A stretch of 64,000 bases of DNA from the NCBI RefSeq assembly GCF_009857445.1, contig NZ_WWCN01000001.1:310001-374000 (forward strand), written 5' to 3'. Below are positions 37,314-46,035 of the stretch, piece after piece. Numbering within the stretch: position 1 is the stretch's first letter; each line of letters starts with the position of its first letter. Origin of the DNA: Duganella flavida. Its GTDB lineage: Bacteria; Pseudomonadota; Gammaproteobacteria; Burkholderiales; Burkholderiaceae_D. The position numbers were made by a program, and so were the translations under genes. The notes under the pieces are model-generated. The model was not told where the DNA came from and ran no database searches. It worked only from the letters and a program-made list of their open reading frames with translations.

Positions 37314-37709
37314 ATGGAAGCAGCGGAGGATGCCCGGCATAGAAAACTCAGAATTTTTCTGGTCGAGGACAATCAGGATACGCGGGAAGTAGTAGCAATA
37401 ATTCTAGAAGGTGATGGTCACCAAGTCCATGCCGTAGGATCCGTCCAGGCCGCGCTGGACGAATTCAGCTTGAGTGCGAATGATGTGTTGCTAACGGACC
37501 TGGGATTGCCTGATGGGTCAGGGCTAGACCTGATGCGTCAGCTGCGGGACCGTGGCGAGGCGCCGTATGCGATCGCCATGAGTGGCTTTGGTTCTGCCGC
37601 CGACCGTGCTGCAAGCATGGCGGCCGGCTTCAGACACCACCTTGTCAAGCCCTTCGATTTTGACCGGCTCGCGCACCTGCTTGAAACAATACCGCTGAAC
37701 AAGCATTGA
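37314..37709 (+). CDS. Stand-alone response regulator receiver domain
   Basis: 131 residues from the ATG at 37314, with AAGGGGG 6 nt upstream; earlier starts at 37290 and 37308 are less well placed. It has the acidic pair 'FLVEDNQDTREVVAII', the phospho-acceptor Asp in 'DVLLTDLGLPDGSGLDL', the Ser/Thr in 'YAIAMSGFG' and Lys in 'HHLVKPFDFDRLAHLL'. No output domain follows. It is 74 bp upstream of the large CheB-CheR histidine kinase, which lacks its own receiver, so it is its likely phosphate partner. Confidence 0.9.
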   Translation: MEAAEDARHRKLRIFLVEDNQDTREVVAIILEGDGHQVHAVGSVQAALDEFSLSANDVLLTDLGLPDGSGLDLMRQLRDRGEAPYAIAMSGFGSAADRAASMAAGFRHHLVKPFDFDRLAHLLETIPLNKH

Positions 37710-37783
37710 CCACAGCCCATCCCTCAACTATAAAGCCTTGCTGCAAAGATTTTGCACGCCCAATGCATTTTTAGGATATTTCA

Positions 37784-40700
37784 ATGAGCGGTCCCGACGT
37801 TTCCCCCCAAGAGCCACATGACGATACCAGTGGCTTGCCCGAGCTGGCGCCGGACTTTCTTGAAACCGAATCCGCCGACAGCATGGACGATGCCGTGCCC
37901 AGCAGGGGCTATGGCATGCTGCCGGTAGTGGGCCTGGGTGGATCGGCCGGCAGCATTGCCGCGCTGCGCAAATTCTTTGATACCGCGCCAAGCAACGGCG
38001 GCCTCGCTTACGTCGTCGTGCTCCATCTGGATCCGACCCACGAAAGCACGATGCCTGAGCTGTTGCAACGGCATACCGCCATGCCGGTCCGGTCCGCGCA
38101 GAGCGGGATGAAATTCGAAGCCGATCACGTGTACGTCATTCCACAGGGGAGTTATGTGCTGGCCGACGACGGTCACATCCGGCTACAGGAACTGCAGCAT
38201 GAACCCGGCAAGCGGGTGGCAGTCGATCTGTTCTTCCGCTCACTGGCTGATTCGCATGGCGCCCATGCCACGGCGGTGGTATTGAGTGGCGCCGATGGCG
38301 ACGGCGCGATAGGCCTCAAACGCATCAAGGAGCGTGGTGGACTGACGATCGTGCAAGACCCGCAGGAAGCCGAGTATCCCAGCATGCCCACGATGGCGAT
38401 CGGCACTGGCATGGTCGACTGGGTGTTGCCCGTGTCCCATATGGCGCAGCGGATTGTCTCCTACTATGAGAACGAAGACCGCTTGCGGCTGCCGCCGGAG
38501 GCAGAGCAGGAGCCGGCCGAACTTGATCAGCTGGGCGACAACTCGGCGGTGCTGCTGAATGAAGTGCTGAACTACGTACGCACCCGCACCGGCAGCGATT
38601 TTACCTATTACAAGCGGGCCACCATCGTGCGGCGCATTTCGCGCCGGATGCTGGTGACAGGCGTGCCGGAACTCACTGCTTACCTCGACCATTTACGCAC
38701 GCATCCCGGTGAGGCCGCTGCACTGGTCAACGATATGCTGATCTCGGTCACCAACTTCTTCCGTGACCGCAGCGCGTTTGAGCAATTGCAGGAACATATA
38801 CCGCATCTGTTCCGCGGCAAGGCGCCCGGCGACGCGGTGCGGGTCTGGTGCGCCGCCTGCGCTACCGGCGAGGAAGCGTATTCGCTGGCGATGCTGCTGC
38901 TGGAGCATGCGCGCGAGATGACTGCGCCACCGATGCTGCAAGTGTTTGGCTGCGACCTGGGCGAAGAAGCGATCCAGGTGGCGCGCGCTGGCCTGTATCC
39001 GGATACGATTGCTGCCGACGTCTCGGAAGAACGGCTGCGCCGCTTCTTCATCAAAGAGCCGAACGGTTGGCGGGTACGGCGCGAGTTGCGCGAGATGGTG
39101 CTGTTTACCACGCACGATCTGCTGCGCGATGCGCCGTTTTCCCGCATGGATCTGGTTTCCTGCCGCAACTTGATGATCTATTTGAACCGCGATGCCCAGG
39201 CCCGCGCGCTCGATCTGTTCCATTTCGCCTTGAAGCCAGGTGCGCTGCTGTTTCTCGGCACCTCGGAATCGGTGGAGGAACGCAACACTCTGTTCGTTCC
39301 GGTGCACAAAAAGTACCGCCTGTATCAGCACCGGCCGGCGCGCCGCGTCAGCATGACCTTGCCAAGCGGCGCCGGTGAAGCCGCGCTGCACCGCGTGATC
39401 GAGCAGCACGAGCGCCTGAAACTGGCCGTCATGACGCCGCCAGATCGGCCCGTCATACCGCATGCACTGGCGCCATCGCTGCCATGGTCGGGTTTCGACC
39501 AGCGCGACATGCCGGTCAATGAACTGCATTTCAAGCTGCTTGGCCGCTATGGCCCGGCCTCGATCATCGTCAACGCCGAATACGATATCCTGCACCTGTC
39601 TGAAAACGCCAACCGCTATCTCAAGATGCCGGAAGGCGAGCCCTCGCGCAACCTGCTGCGGCTGGTCCAGCCGCGACTGCGTGTCGAGCTGCGCAGTGTC
39701 TTGCTGCGGGCCGTCGAGTCGCAACAGACTGTCGAGATGCCACGGCGGCGGGTGGAGCTACCCAATGGCGAGCGGATTGTAAATATCCAGGCGTCGCCGG
39801 CCGGTGATCTGGCACAGGGCGCCCTGCTGGTGATCTTTACCGAAAGCGACTCCGAATTGCCGGGCGATGAACTGATCAGTCATGGCGACCCGATGGACTC
39901 TGCCGCCGTGCTGCATCTGGAGCGGGAACTGAACCGCACCAACGCCGCGCTGCGCGCCACCGTGGAACAGTATGAGGCCTCCACCGAGGAGCTAAAGGCC
40001 GGCAACGAAGAACTGCAGGCCATGAACGAGGAGCTGCGCAGTGCTGCGGAAGAGCTCGAAACCTCGCGCGAAGAGCTGCAAAGCGTCAATGAAGAACTCA
40101 CCACCGTCAATTCCGAACTGAAAACGCGGGTGGAAGAACTGGCGCGCGCCAACTCCGACCTGCATAACCTGATGAGCGCGACGCAGATCGCAACGATCTT
40201 CCTCGATCGCGAATTGCAGGTAAAGCGCTACACGCCGCCGGCAGCGCCGCTGTTCAACCTGATTCCAAGCGACATCGGCCGACCGATTGCGCACCTGCAC
40301 CGGCAACTGGATTATCCCGAACTCGGCGCCGACGCCGAACAAGTGCTGAGCAGCCTGATGCCGGTCGAACGCGAGCTGCATGAAAACGGCCGCTGGTTCC
40401 TGTCGCGCGTGCTGCCCTATCGCACGGTCGACGATCATATTGCCGGCGTGGTGCTGACCTTCATCGATATCAGCGAACGACGCAAGGCAGAAATTGCACT
40501 GCGCGCCAATCAGGCGTGGCTGCAGGGCCAGAACGAAGCGCTGCAGGCGGCACTGCGCGACGTGCCGCTGTCCTCCGCGCTGGCGCCACTGGTACACATC
40601 GCAGCCGCTTCGCAACAGTCCGACATCCAAAGTGCTTTTTACCTGGTCGATGCGGCAGGTACCGGCTTGACCCACGTGGCCGGCATGTCGGCGGCGTATG

Positions 40701-42562
40701 CCGAATGCGTGGACGGCTTCCCGGTCGGCGAGGACTCGCTGGCCTGCGGCCTGGCCGTGACCAGCAAGCGGCCAGTCATCACGGCCGATGTACTGCAGGA
40801 ACCGCGCTGGGCGCCCTGGCGCTGGCTGGCGGAGAAGCACGGCTATCGCGCCTGCTGGTCGTTCCCGATTGAGACTGAGCACAAGGTCATCGGCACCTTC
40901 GCCATGTATTTCGATGCGCCGCGTGAGGCCAGCCCGAAAGACCTGGAATTCGCCATGAGCATCGCGCGCGTTGCTGCCATCATTGTGTCGCGCTATCAGG
41001 AAGTCGAAGAGCGCACGCGCGCCGAGACTGCGCTGCGGCGCGCCGACGCCCGCTTCCGGCTGGCCGTCGAGGCCTCCGATTTCGCCACCTGGGAATGGCT
41101 GGTAGACGCCGACGAATTTGTTTTGAATGAACGCTATTTCACGATTCTGGGCTTGGCGCCACAGCAGGAACCGCTGTCGTTGCAGGCGTTTTTCGAGAAT
41201 ATTTATCCCGACGACCGCGAGCACGTGCAAAGTGAATTACAACGCGCACTCCGTTCCGGTGACGTTTTCCAGCTGGAATTCCGTCTGCGCTCCAGTGATG
41301 GCAGCGTTTGCTGGATGCGCGGCTACGGCCGGGTGGTCGAAGCCGATAGCGATGGCAAACCGGTCAAGATGAGTGGCGTGCTGGCCGACGTCAACGACGC
41401 CAAGCAAAGCGAGGAAGCCTTGCGCCAAAGCCGGGAGAGTCTGCAACTGATCGTCGCCAACGCGCGCGAGTACGCGATTATCGCGATGGATAAAGACCGC
41501 CGCATCACCAATTGGAACGCCGGTGCGGAAAACATCCTGGGCTACAAAGCGGAACAGATCCTTGGCCACTGCGCCGACTTGATTTTCACTGCAGAAGACC
41601 GCGCTGCCGGTGCACCGGAGAACGAAGCTATGCAAGCGTTGGCGCACGGACAGGCGACGGATGAACGCTGGCATATACGTCAGGATGGCAGCATCTTCTG
41701 GGGCTCGGGCATGATGCATGCGATGCGCGATGCCAGTGGCTCGGTGATCGGGCTGCTCAAGATTTTTCGTGACCAGACTGCAGTCTTGCATGCCAAGAAC
41801 GCCCTTGAACAAAGCCGGCAAGAGTTGAAGCAGGCATTAGCGGAAACTGAGCAGGCACGCGACGAAGCCGAGGTAGCAGGCAAGGCAAAAGACCATTTCC
41901 TGGCAGCGTTGTCGCATGAGTTACGGACGCCGCTCACCCCCTTGATGCTGTCCATCTATCAGCTTCAGCGCGACCCCTCGCTGACACCGGCGGCGCGGCA
42001 CTCAGTGGATGTGATTCATCGTAACGGCCGGCTGGAGGCGCAGCTGATTGACGACTTGCTCGACGTGACCCGCATCGCCACCGGCAAACTGGTCGCTGAG
42101 CAAGCCCCTGTTTCGGTGCGGGCAGTGGTGGCAAGTGCGGTGGACATTTCCAAGCCCGACCTCGACGCGAAGCAGCAACAGCTGGAGCTCCGCATGGCAG
42201 ATGGTGAAGACGGCATGCGCGGCGACGCCAAACTGCTGCAGCAGGTGTTCTGGAACCTGCTGAAAAACGCGTCGAAATTCACGCCCGTGGGTGGCACGAT
42301 CGGCGTTGCGGTCGAGTTTAGCGACCACCGCGCCGTGATCACCTTGCGTGATAACGGCGTTGGCTTCGAGCCCGGCGTGGAACAGCGCTTGTTCGAGCCG
42401 TTCGAGCAGGGCAGCTCATCGGTGACGCGCAAATTCGGCGGCCTGGGCCTCGGCCTGTCTATCGTCAAAGCCAATATCGCGGCGCACGGAGGAACCGTTC
42501 AGGCGGCCAGCGATGGCCCTGGCAAAGGCGCCGTTTTCACGGTGATGCTGCCGCTACACTGA
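37784..42562 (+). CDS. CheB-CheR-PAS-GAF-PAS-PAS histidine kinase
   Basis: 1592 residues. Domains in order: CheB methylesterase (about 45-235) with Ser in 'GLGGSAGSIAAL', His in 'VVVLHLDP' and Asp in 'SGADGDGAIG'; CheR methyltransferase (about 250-515) with the SAM site 'CAACATGEEAYSLAM'; a coiled coil (about 720-790) of repeated EEL motifs; a PAS (about 790-900); a GAF (about 910-1070); two PAS domains (about 1085-1335); HisKA with 'FLAALSHELRTPLTP' (about 1370); and HATPase_c with 'GLGLGLSIVKANIAAHGG'. All catalytic residues appear intact. No membrane segment is visible, so it is cytoplasmic. AGGATATTTCA precedes the ATG. It probably senses redox or small ligands and signals to the receiver at 37314; the MCP at 33351 may be a methylation target. 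Confidence 0.93.
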   Translation: MSGPDVSPQEPHDDTSGLPELAPDFLETESADSMDDAVPSRGYGMLPVVGLGGSAGSIAALRKFFDTAPSNGGLAYVVVLHLDPTHESTMPELLQRHTAMPVRSAQSGMKFEADHVYVIPQGSYVLADDGHIRLQELQHEPGKRVAVDLFFRSLADSHGAHATAVVLSGADGDGAIGLKRIKERGGLTIVQDPQEAEYPSMPTMAIGTGMVDWVLPVSHMAQRIVSYYENEDRLRLPPEAEQEPAELDQLGDNSAVLLNEVLNYVRTRTGSDFTYYKRATIVRRISRRMLVTGVPELTAYLDHLRTHPGEAAALVNDMLISVTNFFRDRSAFEQLQEHIPHLFRGKAPGDAVRVWCAACATGEEAYSLAMLLLEHAREMTAPPMLQVFGCDLGEEAIQVARAGLYPDTIAADVSEERLRRFFIKEPNGWRVRRELREMVLFTTHDLLRDAPFSRMDLVSCRNLMIYLNRDAQARALDLFHFALKPGALLFLGTSESVEERNTLFVPVHKKYRLYQHRPARRVSMTLPSGAGEAALHRVIEQHERLKLAVMTPPDRPVIPHALAPSLPWSGFDQRDMPVNELHFKLLGRYGPASIIVNAEYDILHLSENANRYLKMPEGEPSRNLLRLVQPRLRVELRSVLLRAVESQQTVEMPRRRVELPNGERIVNIQASPAGDLAQGALLVIFTESDSELPGDELISHGDPMDSAAVLHLERELNRTNAALRATVEQYEASTEELKAGNEELQAMNEELRSAAEELETSREELQSVNEELTTVNSELKTRVEELARANSDLHNLMSATQIATIFLDRELQVKRYTPPAAPLFNLIPSDIGRPIAHLHRQLDYPELGADAEQVLSSLMPVERELHENGRWFLSRVLPYRTVDDHIAGVVLTFIDISERRKAEIALRANQAWLQGQNEALQAALRDVPLSSALAPLVHIAAASQQSDIQSAFYLVDAAGTGLTHVAGMSAAYAECVDGFPVGEDSLACGLAVTSKRPVITADVLQEPRWAPWRWLAEKHGYRACWSFPIETEHKVIGTFAMYFDAPREASPKDLEFAMSIARVAAIIVSRYQEVEERTRAETALRRADARFRLAVEASDFATWEWLVDADEFVLNERYFTILGLAPQQEPLSLQAFFENIYPDDREHVQSELQRALRSGDVFQLEFRLRSSDGSVCWMRGYGRVVEADSDGKPVKMSGVLADVNDAKQSEEALRQSRESLQLIVANAREYAIIAMDKDRRITNWNAGAENILGYKAEQILGHCADLIFTAEDRAAGAPENEAMQALAHGQATDERWHIRQDGSIFWGSGMMHAMRDASGSVIGLLKIFRDQTAVLHAKNALEQSRQELKQALAETEQARDEAEVAGKAKDHFLAALSHELRTPLTPLMLSIYQLQRDPSLTPAARHSVDVIHRNGRLEAQLIDDLLDVTRIATGKLVAEQAPVSVRAVVASAVDISKPDLDAKQQQLELRMADGEDGMRGDAKLLQQVFWNLLKNASKFTPVGGTIGVAVEFSDHRAVITLRDNGVGFEPGVEQRLFEPFEQGSSSVTRKFGGLGLGLSIVKANIAAHGGTVQAASDGPGKGAVFTVMLPLH

Positions 42563-42563
42563 C

Positions 42564-42614
42564 GTCCGCGCCGGACAGCGCGGACAGGGCGGACGCTGGA
42601 CGGACAGCGGACAG
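42564..42614 (+). promoter_or_regulatory. Tandem CGGAC(AG) repeats, probable enhancer for a sigma-54 activator
   Basis: CGGACAG occurs at 42572, 42581, 42601 and 42608, and CGGAC at 42590. GTCCG-CGC-CGGAC (42564-42576) is an inverted pair. They lie about 40 to 90 bp upstream of the sigma-54 promoter, where enhancer sites for AAA+ activators normally sit. Binding by the response regulator encoded at 47310 is inferred. Confidence 0.55.
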
Positions 42615-42650
42615 GGGCGAACATCCCATACAAATCAAGCACTTAGCGTG

Positions 42651-42666
42651 TGGCACGCTTTCTGCA
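42651..42666 (+). promoter_or_regulatory. Sigma-54 (-24/-12) promoter of the export operon
   Basis: TGGCACGCTTTCTGCA fits the TGGCAC-N5-TTGCA consensus with one mismatch and has the required 10 nt between GG and GC. The predicted start is near 42677, giving a leader of about 24 nt to the ATG at 42701. The leader region holds an inverted repeat TTGCTCGT/ACGAGCAA (42672-42697). Confidence 0.85.
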
Positions 42667-42700
42667 TAAGCTTGCTCGTCTACTCACCAACGAGCAATCC

Positions 42701-43969
42701 ATGATACGCGACACCTCTTCTCAAGACGCCGTCATTGCCGCCCCCAAGGGGCAGTTCACCAAGCGCCGCATCGTCATCGCTGCCGCTGCCGTGGTGCTGC
42801 TGGCCGCCGGCTGGTCGGTGATCCATACCTGGCGCGGCAGCGACCACTCCGTCAACGCCTCACGCCTGCGCATCGCCGAAGTCGGACGCGGCACCTTGAT
42901 CCGCGACGCCGCCGTCAATGGCCGCGTGGTGGCTGCCGTCAGTCCGACGCTGTATGCACCGTCGCTGGCCACCGTCACGCTGAAAGTCCACGCCGGCGAC
43001 ACCGTCAAGAAAGGCGACGTCCTCGCCGTGCTGGAATCGCCCGACCTGTCCGACGCGCTGAAACGCGAACAAGCCGCCTACGCCCAGACCGAAGCCGACG
43101 TCGCCCGCCAGCGCATCCTCGCGCGCAAACAAAAACTGCTGGCCCAGCGCGACGCCGACACCGCCGAAATCGACCGCGTCTCGGCCCAGCGCACGCTGGA
43201 ACGCTACGACGCCGTTGCCAACGAAGGGGCGGTCGCCAAGATCGAATACCAGCGCGCCAAGGACGCGGTCAATTCCGCCGTGATCCGCGCCAAGCACGCC
43301 ACCGAAGCCTCCGCGCTGGAAAACGACAACGTGGCGCTGGAGCTGGAATCCAAGATCAAGCAGCTGGACCAGCAGCGCAGCACGCTGTCCAACGCCCAGC
43401 GCCGCGTCGATGAACTGACGGTGCGCGCGCCGGTCGATGGCTTCATCGGCACCCTGTCCGTGGCTGACCGCAGCGTGGTCCCGGCCAACACGCCGCTGAT
43501 GACGCTGGTCGATTTGTCGCGCCTTGAGGTGGAGCTGGAAGTCCCTGAGACCTACGTCGCCGACATCGGCCTTGGCATGAATGCGGAAGTCAACTACGGC
43601 ACCGGCACCACCACCGGCAAGCTGTCCGCGCTGTCGCCGGAAGTGGTGAAGAACCAGGTGCTGGCGCGCGTGCGCTTTAACGGCGCACAGCCGGCCGGCC
43701 TGCGCCAGAACCAGCGCCTCACCGCGCGCCTGCTGATCGACGAAAAACCGAACACCCTGATGGTGCAGCGCGGCCCGTTCGTGGAATCGGAAGGCGGCCG
43801 TTATGCCTACGTGGTCCGCGACGGCATCGCCATCCGCACTCCGATCAAGCTGGGCGCCACCAGCGTCTCCGCCGTGGAAATCCTCGGCGGCCTGAAACAA
43901 GGCGACAAGATTGTTGTAGCCGGTACTGAAACCTTTGAGAACGCCGAACGCGTCTCGATCAACCAATAA
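42701..43969 (+). CDS. HlyD/MFP family periplasmic adaptor subunit
   Basis: 422 residues from the ATG at 42701. An earlier GTG at 42650 would overlap the sigma-54 promoter and is rejected. One N-terminal membrane helix ('IVIAAAAVVLLAAGWSVIHT') anchors it. The lipoyl/barrel-sandwich halves are visible in 'LKVHAGDTVKKGDVLAVLES' and 'LTVRAPVDGFIGTLSVADRS', with a long coiled-coil hairpin between them (about 140-255). It links an inner-membrane ABC exporter to the outer membrane. It is the first gene of an operon with an ABC ATPase, two permeases and a two-component pair. Confidence 0.9.
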   Translation: MIRDTSSQDAVIAAPKGQFTKRRIVIAAAAVVLLAAGWSVIHTWRGSDHSVNASRLRIAEVGRGTLIRDAAVNGRVVAAVSPTLYAPSLATVTLKVHAGDTVKKGDVLAVLESPDLSDALKREQAAYAQTEADVARQRILARKQKLLAQRDADTAEIDRVSAQRTLERYDAVANEGAVAKIEYQRAKDAVNSAVIRAKHATEASALENDNVALELESKIKQLDQQRSTLSNAQRRVDELTVRAPVDGFIGTLSVADRSVVPANTPLMTLVDLSRLEVELEVPETYVADIGLGMNAEVNYGTGTTTGKLSALSPEVVKNQVLARVRFNGAQPAGLRQNQRLTARLLIDEKPNTLMVQRGPFVESEGGRYAYVVRDGIAIRTPIKLGATSVSAVEILGGLKQGDKIVVAGTETFENAERVSINQ

Positions 43970-43992
43970 ATAACTTTATCAAGAGGCCCTCC

Positions 43993-44691
43993 ATGCTGCG
44001 CATGAAAAACCTGAGCAAAGTCTATCGTACCCACATGATCGAAACGCACGCGCTGCGCGGTTTCGAGATCGACGTCAAGCAAGGTGAATTCGTCACCGTC
44101 ACCGGTCCTTCGGGCTCCGGCAAAACCAGTTTCCTCAACATCGCCGGTCTGCTGGAAGAATTCACCGACGGCGAGTACATCCTGGACGGCATCAACGTCA
44201 AAGGCATGGACGACAATGCCCGTTCGCGCCTGCGCAACGAGAAGCTGGGCTTCATCTTCCAGGGTTTCAACCTGATTCCCGACCTGTCGCTGTTCGATAA
44301 CGTCGACGTGCCGCTGCGCTATCGCGGCTTCAACGCCGCCGAACGCAAGGAGCGCATCGAAGACGCATTGGCGAAAGTCGGCCTGGCTTCGCGCATGAAG
44401 CACTATCCTGCCGAACTGTCGGGCGGCCAGCAACAGCGCGTGGCGATTGCGCGCGCGCTGGCTGGTTCGCCCAAACTGCTGCTGGCCGACGAACCAACCG
44501 GTAACCTCGACACGCAAATGGCGCGCGGCGTGATGGAGCTGCTGGAAGAGATCAACGCCCAGGGCACCACCATCCTGATGGTGACCCACGATCCCGAACT
44601 GGCGGTGCGCACCCAGCGCAATGTCCACATCATCGACGGCCAGGTGTCTGACCTGGTGCGCAAGTCGCCGTCGCTGTCCAACGTCGCCTAA
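43993..44691 (+). CDS. ABC transporter ATP-binding protein (MacB/LolD type)
   Basis: 232 residues. Walker A 'VTGPSGSGKTSFLNIAGLL', Q-loop 'GFIFQGFNLIPDLSLFDNV', signature 'YPAELSGGQQQRVAIARAL' and Walker B 'KLLLADEPTGNLDTQ' are intact; the H-loop is in 'LMVTHDPELAVRT'. The 'EPTGNLD' sequence is typical of the LolD/MacB/FtsE branch, which pairs with FtsX-type permeases like the two that follow. It lies 23 bp after the adaptor gene. Confidence 0.93.
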   Translation: MLRMKNLSKVYRTHMIETHALRGFEIDVKQGEFVTVTGPSGSGKTSFLNIAGLLEEFTDGEYILDGINVKGMDDNARSRLRNEKLGFIFQGFNLIPDLSLFDNVDVPLRYRGFNAAERKERIEDALAKVGLASRMKHYPAELSGGQQQRVAIARALAGSPKLLLADEPTGNLDTQMARGVMELLEEINAQGTTILMVTHDPELAVRTQRNVHIIDGQVSDLVRKSPSLSNVA

Positions 44692-44706
44692 GCCAAGGAG
44701 CGCAGC

Positions 44707-46023
44707 ATGTTCCAATACTACTTCCTGCTGGGCGTGCGCAGCTTGCGCCGCAACCCGGCACTGACGGCGCTGATGGTGCTGACGCTGGCCATTGGCGTGG
44801 CAGCCAGCGTCGCTACGCTGACCATCCTGCACGTGATGTCGGGCGACCCGATTCCGCACAAGAGCGACCGTTTGTTCGTGCCGCTGATCGACAACGGCCA
44901 GCCCGAAAACTACAAGCCCGGCGACGATATCGACGACCGCCAGATGAGCTACCGCGATGCCACCAATATCTTGAACAGCAAAGCCGGCGAGCGCCGCACC
45001 GCCATCTTCGGCATTTCGCTGGCATTTGAGCCGGCGCGCAAGGACATCGGCGCCTTCAATGCCGCTGGCCTGGCCACCGCGGGCGATTTCTTCAACATGT
45101 TCGAAGCACCGTTCCGTTATGGCCAGGGCTGGAGCCCGGCTGACGACAAGAGTGGCGCCGACGTGATTGTGTTAAGCCGCGAGCTGGCTGAAAAACTGTA
45201 CGGCGATACCGATCCGGTCGGCCAGCGCATCACCGCCGGCGGCATCCAGTTCCAGGTTGTCGGCGTGCTGGATAAGTGGAGCGTGGTGCCGCGCTACCAC
45301 CGCATTATCGGCAGCAACGACGGCGCATTTAGCGAAGAAGACGAAATGTTCATTCCCTTCTCTAGCGCCATCCGCCATGAGATGCAGCGCAACGGCAGCA
45401 CCAGCTGCTACGACGACATCGCTCCCGGCTTCCAGGCTTTCCTCGACTCCGAGTGCACCTGGATCCAGGCATGGATCGAAACCCGTAGCGCCTCTGACCG
45501 CGCCGAGCTGCAAAGCTTCCTCGACTCCTACGCAATCGAACAGCGCAAGCTGGGGCGCCTGAAACGTGCCGCGCCGAACAAACTGTATAACGTGCGCGAA
45601 TGGCTGGACTACATGAAGGTGGTCGGCAACGATAACAAGCTGTCTGCATGGCTAGCCTTCGGCTTCTTGGCCCTGTGCCTGGTGAACACCATCGGCCTGC
45701 TGCTGGCGAAGTTCTCGGTGCGCGCGGCGGAAGTCGGCATCCGCCGCGCGCTGGGCGCATCGCGCCGCGAGATCTTTACCCAGTTCCTGATCGAGACCAC
45801 CGTGGTCGGTTTGGTCGGCGGCGTGCTTGGCCTGCTGCTGGCTTTCGGAGCACTGGCATTGATCGCCATGCAGTCCAAGGCGCTGACACTGGTGGCGCAC
45901 ATGGACTGGATCATGCTGCTCACCACCTTCGGACTGGCCGTGCTGTCGGCGATCCTGGCTGGCCTGCTGCCGACCTGGCGTGCCTGCCAGGTGACGCCGG
46001 CCCTGCAACTCAAATCCCAATAA
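44707..46023 (+). CDS. ABC transporter permease (FtsX/MacB type), first subunit
   Basis: 438 residues. One N-terminal helix ('ALTALMVLTLAIGVAASVAT') is followed by a large periplasmic MacB-like domain (about 45-310) and three C-terminal helices, with the FtsX-like cytoplasmic loop 'EVGIRRALGASRREIFTQFL'. This arrangement moves substrates in the periplasm by mechanotransmission, as in MacB. It is 15 bp after the ATPase gene. Two non-identical permeases imply a heterodimeric transporter. Confidence 0.9.
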   Translation: MFQYYFLLGVRSLRRNPALTALMVLTLAIGVAASVATLTILHVMSGDPIPHKSDRLFVPLIDNGQPENYKPGDDIDDRQMSYRDATNILNSKAGERRTAIFGISLAFEPARKDIGAFNAAGLATAGDFFNMFEAPFRYGQGWSPADDKSGADVIVLSRELAEKLYGDTDPVGQRITAGGIQFQVVGVLDKWSVVPRYHRIIGSNDGAFSEEDEMFIPFSSAIRHEMQRNGSTSCYDDIAPGFQAFLDSECTWIQAWIETRSASDRAELQSFLDSYAIEQRKLGRLKRAAPNKLYNVREWLDYMKVVGNDNKLSAWLAFGFLALCLVNTIGLLLAKFSVRAAEVGIRRALGASRREIFTQFLIETTVVGLVGGVLGLLLAFGALALIAMQSKALTLVAHMDWIMLLTTFGLAVLSAILAGLLPTWRACQVTPALQLKSQ

Positions 46024-46035
46024 GCGAGCGCCATT

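Noticed and set aside
39992..41230. A 412-codon open frame on the minus strand inside the CheB-CheR kinase gene
   Set aside because: It has no family signature and no start signal; the kinase frame carries intact domains throughout.
42564..42620. CGGACAG repeats as a small CRISPR array
   Set aside because: The units are 5 to 7 bp with irregular short spacing and no cas genes are near; an enhancer array fits better.
42650..42700. An upstream GTG start for the periplasmic adaptor
   Set aside because: It falls inside the sigma-54 promoter, ahead of the predicted transcription start, so it could not be translated from that transcript.
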